64,000 nt of DNA from Andalucia godoyi (Eukaryota; Discoba; Jakobea; Jakobida; Andaluciidae): contig VRVR01000002.1 in the NCBI GenBank assembly GCA_009859145.1, forward strand, positions 434,001-498,000. Reading direction: 5' to 3'. Below are positions 40,846 to 47,978 of this stretch, piece by piece. The notes under the pieces are model-generated. The model made no database searches, was not told the origin of the DNA, and worked only from the letters and a program-made list of their open reading frames with translations. The translations under genes and the position numbers were made by a program. Within the stretch, counting starts at the first letter, position 1. Each line of letters begins with the position of its first letter.

Positions 40846-42483
40846 ATGGTGTCAGGCAACACTTTGCTGTGTCTTGCAACAGTGGTGCTGCTTGTTGCTG
40901 TATCCGTTTCGCACGGACAGCAACAGCAAGTGTCTGCTTCGTGCTACTATCAAGGAGATGCGGCGCACGTGGTGTTCAACAAGATTGACCACTCTGCGGT
41001 TGCATGGGCGCAGTTTGCAGACACGACGTTTGAGATTGGCTGGTCGAAGTTGCAGCTTGTGGCGAATCCGTCTGCGGATGCGTCGCAGCAGTCATACTGT
41101 GCAGGATATCTTGAGGGCGCTCTGACGGCCAATGCAACATACAACTTGTACAGGACGACGCTGGAGACGTTCTTTCCGTCAGGAACAGTGCCGTCACAAT
41201 TGAACGATTTCTTCACCCAGCAAAAGGCGTATACAGACGACCTTGTCTCCTCTCACGCAAGCTCGGGCGATGCTTACTACGCTCTGCTGGGACAGGTCGG
41301 TGTGTTCTATGACGGCTTTTTGGATGGCTACAACATGGAGCTCGGCGCGGAGCATCCGTTGACGTATGTCCAATTGCAGCTTGTGAATGCAGAAGCTGAT
41401 TTGGGAGATATATTGTCCTATTTGTTCCCTTCGCAGCGCATTGATGTGAATGTTGCATCGAAAGCCGAGCTGGAGTTGCATCTGGACGCACACACACATT
41501 GCTCTGCGCTGATTTCCCTACTTCCGGGGCACTCTGCGCTGCTTGCGGGACACTCTACGTGGGCTGGCTACGACACAATGCTCAGGACGTACAAGTACTA
41601 TTCAGTTCCTTCTCTTGGAGCGACGATCGTGCTGAGTGGCTATCCTGGAGGAGGTCCCTTTTCGTCGGATGACTTCTACATGACGCAGCCGCACAATTTG
41701 TTCATCACGGAGACCACCAATGATGTGTTTGACTCCTCTCTATACAAGAAGATTACGGTCAATGGACTGCTGTGCTGGCAGCGAACACTGCTTGCAAACG
41801 CCCTAGCGACGACAGGTGCAGAGTGGCATACTATTTTCCAGCGATACAGCGCCGGCACATATAATAATCAGTGGATGGTCATTGACTATAAGTTGTTTAC
41901 TCCGGGAATGGGATCGTTGAGGGAAATGACACTCACGGTCGGTGAGCAGATGCCGGGGTTCTACATGTGGGCTGACCAATCGGCTGTTCTCGAAAAGCAA
42001 GGTTACTGGCCTTCGTACAACATTCCGTTCTATCCGGAGGTGTACAACATGTCTGGATATGCAGCGGCGCAGAAGACGATGGGTGACTTGGTTTCCTACA
42101 CAAAGTGTCCTCGTGCGCAAATCTTTGGGCGCGATCGTGCAACTGTCAAGGACCAGGAGTCTATGAACAAACTTCTTCGGTACAACAACTGGCAAAGCGA
42201 TCCACTGTCGCTGAATTCTCCAAGCAACGCCATAATGGCCCGAAACGACTTGCTGCCTGCCAGCGCGCACCGGCGGCTTTCTGGTGGAATTGACACCAAG
42301 ACCACAAACGATGTGTTCATCAAGCAACTCCGAGCCCAGGCATGTGCCGGGCCGACTCATGATCAGCAGTCGGTGTTTGTGTGGTCTGAATACGAGAAGT
42401 TGACGAACCAAACGTATCCGCATTACGGACAGCCCGATAGCTTCCCGTTCACCTTTGTAGATTTCCAGTGGAGCGAAATCTGA
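40846..42483 (+). CDS. Phospholipase B-like (laminin A family) secreted protein
   Basis: 545 residues with ATG 40846. Residues 1-24 form a clean signal peptide (LLCLATVVLLVAVSV core). The rest matches the phospholipase B-like (PLBD) family: an N-terminal half that includes LHLDAHTHCSALISLLPGH, in which Cys219 aligns with the autocatalytic nucleophile expected of this Ntn-hydrolase group, followed by GHSTWAGYDTMLRTYKYY and a C-terminal half with NNQWMVIDYKLFTPG. N-glycosylation sequons are visible. No ER-retention motif. Known: these proteins are processed into chains in lysosomes or phagosomes; the physiological substrate of many members is uncertain. Inference: a lysosomal or secreted hydrolase suited to feeding on prey. 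Confidence 0.9.
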   Translation: MVSGNTLLCLATVVLLVAVSVSHGQQQQVSASCYYQGDAAHVVFNKIDHSAVAWAQFADTTFEIGWSKLQLVANPSADASQQSYCAGYLEGALTANATYNLYRTTLETFFPSGTVPSQLNDFFTQQKAYTDDLVSSHASSGDAYYALLGQVGVFYDGFLDGYNMELGAEHPLTYVQLQLVNAEADLGDILSYLFPSQRIDVNVASKAELELHLDAHTHCSALISLLPGHSALLAGHSTWAGYDTMLRTYKYYSVPSLGATIVLSGYPGGGPFSSDDFYMTQPHNLFITETTNDVFDSSLYKKITVNGLLCWQRTLLANALATTGAEWHTIFQRYSAGTYNNQWMVIDYKLFTPGMGSLREMTLTVGEQMPGFYMWADQSAVLEKQGYWPSYNIPFYPEVYNMSGYAAAQKTMGDLVSYTKCPRAQIFGRDRATVKDQESMNKLLRYNNWQSDPLSLNSPSNAIMARNDLLPASAHRRLSGGIDTKTTNDVFIKQLRAQACAGPTHDQQSVFVWSEYEKLTNQTYPHYGQPDSFPFTFVDFQWSEI

Positions 42484-42605
42484 TTGTTTGGAGTCTGTGC
42501 TCTGCTCGTTCGATAGTATGTTGCGGCAATGCCCCGCTCTCACATGTGAATAGTAAAAGAAGCAGCCCGTGGCGTCACGAACATCTGTTTCCCAAGCTTG
42601 TCAAA

Positions 42606-43691
42606 CTACATGATGGTGCACTTTTTGGCAGCTGCGGGTTTGCCACAGCACGTTTTCAGCAAGGCCTCTTGCTTCAGCAGTCTTGGCTCCTCCGAGGTTT
42701 CGGCCCAGATTTCAACGAGCTGCTCAATGTTCTCCATTGGCTGCTTCCGAATGCGAACGCACAGCGGACCCGACGTTAAGACATCTCGGTCCACGGTCCA
42801 GTCGAACAGCGATGCTCCCGTGAACCGATCGAAGGGATTGAACTCGATGATTTGCAACGCAATCGTAGCGATGAATCCCGACGAATCGCGCCTCGGCAAC
42901 AATGCAACATCCATGACACAATTATCATATGGAATTTCATTCTTGTGCTTCTCGTAAAACATCCTGATTCCCTCTCGGACAACCATCTCCTGATCCTGCA
43001 GATCCTCATAAAAGCAATATTGATTGTACTGGGAAATCGCCGTCAGCTGCTTGTCATGCACAAAACATCTGAATTCCCAGGCTTCGTCAATTTGCTTATT
43101 CCACGCGCGCAGAATGAGCTGGGTTGAGAGTCCGTGCTCCTTTGACTTGACCAGATCCCTATTCACGCGCTCCGAAGTGCATGTCAAATGCAGAATCTCC
43201 AAAGCACTCGAGACACAAAGTGCCGCACTTCGTTGCTTCAGCATGCGCACGAAAATGCTGTTTGCTGTGTCTGGATTGGATCGGTCAACCGTTTCTGGAT
43301 CGAGCCCAAGATCCTTTGCTGTGTCTGCATACTTTACAATGCCGTGAAGTGGTATGCCGTCTTTTGGCGAGCGGCAACTCAGCCGGACAAACCACTGTTT
43401 TTGCTCAGAATAATCATTCAGCACCCTTGCTATTCGAGAAGCAAGATCCGAGAGCCCATGTTCCACAAAGCCCTTCACACGGTCTGCATCCTCCATCGCG
43501 GATTTCAAACCAAATTCGGTGCGATAAAACTCCAGAATGCAGTCAACATCGGTGCCTGTCAAATCCATGAAAACAGTCTTGGGTGTCAGATGCTCCACTG
43601 CCTCATACCATTTATCCACATCATAATCGCGACCAGCGATCACCCAGTCCAACTCTGCGTCCATACTCTCTTGGTTGTCCTTCTTCTTCAT
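42606..43691 (-). CDS. CDC123/D123 family protein with a C-terminal CaaX box
   Basis: 361 residues. The frame starts in a GT repeat (43712, GTG); the first ATG, 43691, is accepted. Family features: WVIAGRDYDVDKWYEAVEHL, the WFVRLSCRSPKDG segment, ILRAWNKQIDEAWEFRCF, and LTAISQYNQYCFYEDL, all in the expected order for D123 ATP-grasp-like proteins. Known: CDC123 promotes assembly of the translation factor eIF2. An unusual feature is the last residues, KCTIM, which is a C-a-a-X motif expected to be prenylated, whereas typical CDC123 proteins end in acidic tails. The residues between the core and the tail (CCGKPAAAKKCTIM) add cysteines. Inference: a membrane-targeted paralogue, or a divergent D123 protein of other function. 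Confidence 0.85.
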   Translation of the reverse strand: MKKKDNQESMDAELDWVIAGRDYDVDKWYEAVEHLTPKTVFMDLTGTDVDCILEFYRTEFGLKSAMEDADRVKGFVEHGLSDLASRIARVLNDYSEQKQWFVRLSCRSPKDGIPLHGIVKYADTAKDLGLDPETVDRSNPDTANSIFVRMLKQRSAALCVSSALEILHLTCTSERVNRDLVKSKEHGLSTQLILRAWNKQIDEAWEFRCFVHDKQLTAISQYNQYCFYEDLQDQEMVVREGIRMFYEKHKNEIPYDNCVMDVALLPRRDSSGFIATIALQIIEFNPFDRFTGASLFDWTVDRDVLTSGPLCVRIRKQPMENIEQLVEIWAETSEEPRLLKQEALLKTCCGKPAAAKKCTIM

Positions 43692-44529
43692 AACGCACAC
43701 ACACACACACACTCTCTCTCTCTCTCTCTCTCTCTCTATTATAAAAAAAAGTCGAATTTAAGTCTCTGGAAATAAAGAGAGTCCTTTTTTCAGCTCGGAA
43801 ATTACACCTTAATGGTTTGTCGGAGGATTTCCTGGAACGAATCGTCCGAAACTCCGAAATGTGCACTGGCCGTTGCCACTTATTGCGATATGATGGCGCA
43901 GTCTGAAGCGCACGCAAACAACAACACTGCCACGCGCCCATGCGCATGCGTTTGTTGTCTTAATCAACTCCGTCACATGATGCCCGATTCGTTTCGCCCC
44001 ATTTTGATCATGAAATCCCTATAAACATGCCACCGCGTTGCATTCTCGCACAGCGACGCTCATTTCATTTTCTTATTTTTATTGTTATTGTCCATGCAAC
44101 GCACCATGTACATCACGCCCGCAACGCTGCGCAAGACCCATGACATCTCCATCGCCGCCATGAAAGATCCGTAGCATCTACATCTATCTTAAGAGCGTCT
44201 CTCATGCCGAGGGGCGTGTTGGGGGTCTACCCCGTTCCCAATCATGCTATGCATGCTGGGTGATCAGCGATGATTATCCGTGGTTAGTGTACAGTGTAGG
44301 CGCCCCAGAATGTACGCTCCTTTTTGACATTTTCCCCAACCATAAACCGAGAATTACAGAGCAAGTAGCGTTTTCTGAGGCGTTGACTGGAAATTCTATA
44401 TATATTTTAAATTAAAAAAGGTGCTTTTATCGCAGTGGAAGACCTGATCCAACATACGGAAGAAGAAGGCAAGCTCCTGCGTGAAGGGAGACACAGCGGC
44501 AGGAAAAATGATTTTTTTAATTTAAAATT
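43692..44529. other. Intergenic, CDC123 promoter side
   Basis: 838 bases between the CDC123 start and the 3' end of the SUMO ligase gene. Near CDC123 it holds (CA)n and (CT)n repeats. The middle is unique sequence without a gene. At the right end there are two A/T-palindromic blocks (44396-44419 and 44512-44530). I looked for tRNA, snRNA and snoRNA signatures and found nothing sufficient. Confidence 0.5.
43695..43738. repeat. Compound (CA)n(CT)n microsatellite at the CDC123 start
   Basis: CA units 43695-43712 then CT units 43713-43738. On the coding strand this reads (GA)n(GT)n and ends four bases before the ATG. The false upstream start of the gene (GTG 43712) comes from this tract. Confidence 0.9.
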
Positions 44530-46755
44530 CTAGTCGTCAATTTCGATTGGGCCGTCGGTGAACCGAGCACTGGTGTGTGCATTTGCGGAAACGATCGGTG
44601 ACGGAAGCGGTGCATTGGGCTGGACAGCATGAGGAGACGTCACTCGAATTTCTTTTGCAGGAGGAGCATCAAAGCCTTCCAAAATATCGTTCAGCCAGCT
44701 TGGATTTTCGTCACAGACATCGTGAAAATCAAACCCGAGAGTCAGTCCCAGAGAACCAGGGGTAGACGCAGAACCTTCTGGTCTCTCCCGCTTTGAAGGA
44801 GTACTCCGCTGAGAAGGCGCAGTTTCCGGTATAATGTTCCCGTCGCTGTCCACGAGCACATCTCGAGCATTTGGTGATATTTGCTTCAAAATCCGTTCAA
44901 AATTCGTGTCGTATCGGATGTCATGAAAATGGACCGCCTGCTTGCAAATCGGGCATTCGTAGACACCTGTATTTTGACCGTTCAACAAGAACCACTTCGC
45001 GTCGAAACAAGCCTTGTGCGCGCAATCAATGCCTCTAGCGGGACGCTCGATGCGCGAAGAAGACAGCGGATCCGTTGTTGGAATCTTCCAGGAAACCACC
45101 TCGATGTCCGAATCCGAGTCGTCGTCATTCGGAGTGGTGGGCTTCCGGGACGGCGGTATGCGGTCCGTCGCAACATTGCTGGACGGCTTCGAATCGCGCC
45201 TCTGCTGCTGCGCAGCGGGAAAATTGTGTTGCGGGATTTTGGAAAGAAGAACCTCAATCGGAAGTAATTTCACAACCCGAATAACGAAAATGCAATTGTG
45301 GATCAGGCTCATCTGGTCACGTACGCTCAGCACTGAGCGAAACGAAAAAGAGACCTGGTTCTTCCCCGCGACTAGCATGCCCTTGTTCAGCTCAAGTGTT
45401 GGAGTTGTACACTTGGTGCGGAAAGTTTCTTGCTGGGCCTTTTTAGATTGAAACATTACCAATGGCTGCTCCTGCAGCGGTAATGGCCACACCGTGTTGT
45501 TGATTGTCAGAATTGGGAACTCTCTAAAATCCAGCCCGGAAAATAATATCTGCGGACCGGCTCGAAACGCGTGCACACTGACAACTACTTGGAATCCAGC
45601 ATTCCCTCGTACTTCTTCCAGCTCAGTGCTCGTCAACTCAAAGGACAAGGTAGCCGTCGACGACGGTCGTGGCGGATGTGATGATAGAGAAGCATGTGCA
45701 AACTCCGCTCGAGCAATCTGCACAACACGTTCCGTCTGATGAAACGGAGTGAAATTCTTTGTTAATTCTGGATACGCACATATACTGGAAGGATCAGAAA
45801 TCAACGACTGGATCGCGGCAGATACCGGTAAATTGACTCTGGGCAGGGAGCCAGACGTAGACGCAGACGTAGACGCAGACGCAGACGGGGGTGCGGCAAC
45901 TGTGGCGGGACGGCTTGTGGTAGAAGAAGAAGCCCGATGCCCCGTGGGCACCAAAGATGCAGGAGTACGCGATATGGAACTTGGAGGAGCATGTGGGGCC
46001 GACATTCCACGATTTGGCATCAGATTCCAATATGGCAGCGTGCGCGAACTCGCGGAATCTGCGGCGATGCTTGTGGACGATGGTATGACATATGAAGACT
46101 GCGGTTGCGATCTCGTGGGGTTCGTAGGGGTGGATGAGAAAGAAAGGGTTGTGCCCGAAGTGTCCGGAGTGCTCGGAGTACTCGAGACGAGCCTGCGCCC
46201 AATAAATTGTGGAGTTGAGATGGACCGACTTGAAAGCGCAATGTCCATCAATGCAGATCCCAGTGGCGGCGGCGACGACGACGAAGAGCCCCTCAGCGTA
46301 CCAACTGCGCTCGTAGCAGCAGCAGCAGGGGTCGTAGTTGCGGGTGGCGGTAAAACGGCGCCCGACTCCGATCGTACATTGCGGAGTAAAGGATGGACAA
46401 GCAGTTTTGCAATCACTGGAGGGTCCAGACTGGTGGACTCCGGGTACATTGCAGCATATGCATTCCTTGCAAAACACCATAGCGGATCTTCCACAAACAT
46501 TACATTGGAGATATCACTCAATATCAGATCCTTCTTTGCATACGTGGAATGTTCGAAGCGCCAGCCGGTGCAAAATTGCACATACGCTCGAATTACCTTT
46601 AGCGATTCCAATCTAATCGTAGAATCGATCCTGTTTAAGTACATTGCCCGAAGTGCTTCTGCAAGCTTTTCTTCGGAAATCGGGTGGTGATACATGCGCG
46701 CCGCATAGAACAAGAAATCAGAGCCTGAGAACCGACACGAAACGACATTGCTCAT
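44530..46755 (-). CDS. PIAS/SIZ-type SUMO E3 ligase (SP-RING)
   Basis: 741 residues with ATG 46755; the frame continues into a GT repeat (46809) that I exclude. Order: an N-terminal helical segment (residues 1-110); a Ser/Pro/Thr-rich linker (about 115-310); a PINIT-like domain (about 320-520, VVVSVHAFRAGPQILFSG); then the SP-RING with Cys578, His580, Cys583, Cys601 and Cys604 in the RGIDCAHKACFDAKWF and YECPICK pattern of MIZ fingers. Just before it, DDDSDSDIEVVSW is a hydrophobic core next to acids, a typical SUMO-interacting motif. The C-terminal tail repeats DD. I see no clear SAP domain. Role: transfers SUMO in the nucleus, likely on chromatin factors. It is divergent with Mis18. Confidence 0.88.
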   Translation of the reverse strand: MSNVVSCRFSGSDFLFYAARMYHHPISEEKLAEALRAMYLNRIDSTIRLESLKVIRAYVQFCTGWRFEHSTYAKKDLILSDISNVMFVEDPLWCFARNAYAAMYPESTSLDPPVIAKLLVHPLLRNVRSESGAVLPPPATTTPAAAATSAVGTLRGSSSSSPPPLGSALMDIALSSRSISTPQFIGRRLVSSTPSTPDTSGTTLSFSSTPTNPTRSQPQSSYVIPSSTSIAADSASSRTLPYWNLMPNRGMSAPHAPPSSISRTPASLVPTGHRASSSTTSRPATVAAPPSASASTSASTSGSLPRVNLPVSAAIQSLISDPSSICAYPELTKNFTPFHQTERVVQIARAEFAHASLSSHPPRPSSTATLSFELTSTELEEVRGNAGFQVVVSVHAFRAGPQILFSGLDFREFPILTINNTVWPLPLQEQPLVMFQSKKAQQETFRTKCTTPTLELNKGMLVAGKNQVSFSFRSVLSVRDQMSLIHNCIFVIRVVKLLPIEVLLSKIPQHNFPAAQQQRRDSKPSSNVATDRIPPSRKPTTPNDDDSDSDIEVVSWKIPTTDPLSSSRIERPARGIDCAHKACFDAKWFLLNGQNTGVYECPICKQAVHFHDIRYDTNFERILKQISPNARDVLVDSDGNIIPETAPSQRSTPSKRERPEGSASTPGSLGLTLGFDFHDVCDENPSWLNDILEGFDAPPAKEIRVTSPHAVQPNAPLPSPIVSANAHTSARFTDGPIEIDD

Positions 46756-46812
46756 TCCACAACACTTCCCAAAATGCACCAAAGCACGCAGACACACACA
46801 CACACACACACA

Positions 46813-46844
<32 letters not shown>

Positions 46845-47144
46845 ATCTATCTATCTATCTATCTCTCTCTCTCTTTCCAACTCTCTTTCTATCTCAAGCA
46901 AAAGCAAAAACCATAATGATATCCAATCTTTCTTCTAAAAAAAATTGATAAAATCGTGTTTTCCGGACTACAGATTAAAAGGCATTTGAGGGGGAATTGA
47001 GTTGCCTCATGTTTGTGATTCCCTATCTTTTGAGTTTATTTTATGTTTTTCTTGGAGAATTTTGAGTTTTGCTTTTCGTGGTGTGCTGCGCTCGCTGGTT
47101 TCTTCTTCTTTTCTTTTGTTTGTTTGTTGTGTCGGGCATTGTTG
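46756..47144. other. Divergent promoter region of SUMO ligase and Mis18
   Basis: 389 bases that serve two genes. It has the compound microsatellite (46792-46875) and AT-rich leader sequence. On the Mis18 side an in-frame ATG at 47043 precedes my chosen start, with a pyrimidine-rich, hydrophobic-coding leader. Confidence 0.6.
46792..46875. repeat. Compound (AC)n(CT)n(CTAT)n microsatellite
   Basis: AC units 46792-46813, CT units to about 46840, then six CTAT units, then CT. The tract starts 37 bases from the SUMO ligase ATG (46755). On the coding strand the order is (GA)n then (GT)n. Confidence 0.9.
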
Positions 47145-47768
47145 ATGGAGAGCAGCATGGCCGATGAGACGATTGCGAATCCGCTTGTTTTCCAGTGTGA
47201 AAAGTGTCGCGTGATACTAGGAGATACATTTTCACTTGTGACTGCGGACGGTGAGATGCAGATGGTGTGTCTGGAGCTTGCATCTCCACATGTAGTTGTG
47301 GACAAGGATGCGTTTCTCGTGAGTCCTGCATCGGCTCGTGATGCTGGATCGACGTTTCATATTCTAAAGTGTGCGAGTTGCAAGGCTGTGCTTGGGAGGC
47401 AGTATAAGACTACAGATGCAGCAATGGATCCGTGGAGGGGGAAGTTTGCGCTGTCCACGAAGAGCATAAGCTCGTATCAGCTTGGGAAGGGCTCACAAGG
47501 CATTGATCAGCTGTTCTCGACGTACCACAGCCTGTCGCGGGTCTCGGAGGATTTGCTAAAAGTGCAGCAAATGCTCATTTTGTTCAGTGAACGCATCCAG
47601 GCGCTCGAACAGGCAGCTGCAGTTGTGCCATCGTCGTCGAGTGCGACAGGCAAGACTGGGCCTGGAGGGTCATCATCGTTAGTAGAACATTCCGAATTCA
47701 AACGCAACGCTCCGGATGATTTTGCCTATCAGGACAGTCAACCTGCATTGAAGAAAAAGAAGAGATAG
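47145..47768 (+). CDS. MIS18: Mis18/Yippee-domain kinetochore protein
   Basis: 207 residues when started at ATG 47145; an earlier in-frame ATG (47043) would add a hydrophobic, pyrimidine-coded N-terminus that I judge to be leader. The Mis18 domain (residues about 8-115) has the two cysteine pairs CEKC and CASC and the motifs PLVFQCEKCRVILGDTF and CKAVLGRQYKTT. A coiled-coil segment (about 135-165, LLKVQQMLILFSERIQALEQ) and a lysine-rich tail (LKKKKR) follow. Known: the Mis18 complex prepares centromeres for loading of CENP-A. Its presence suggests a CENP-A-based centromere in this organism. The gene shares a promoter region with the SUMO ligase. Confidence 0.85.
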   Translation: MESSMADETIANPLVFQCEKCRVILGDTFSLVTADGEMQMVCLELASPHVVVDKDAFLVSPASARDAGSTFHILKCASCKAVLGRQYKTTDAAMDPWRGKFALSTKSISSYQLGKGSQGIDQLFSTYHSLSRVSEDLLKVQQMLILFSERIQALEQAAAVVPSSSSATGKTGPGGSSSLVEHSEFKRNAPDDFAYQDSQPALKKKKR

Positions 47769-47978
47769 CGTACCAATCCACGAGGGAGGGCGCGTTTCTT
47801 TCCTCCGGGAGCTGTAGAAAATGTAAAATACTGTACTGTCTCTTTTGTATTGCGAGTCCTTAATTCAGAACGCGGGGACATTGACTGTACAGAAAAGCGG
47901 GGAGGGGGGTGGGAACAACAGCAAATCAACTGGAACAAGACCTAGACGTTCCTCTGCTCAAGCAGAAACTGAGAGTAA

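Noticed and set aside
44130-44400. Box C/D-like pair (GATGA then CTGA) as snoRNA
   Set aside because: The pair is over 100 bases apart, lacks C'/D' and terminal stem, and such motifs are common by chance.
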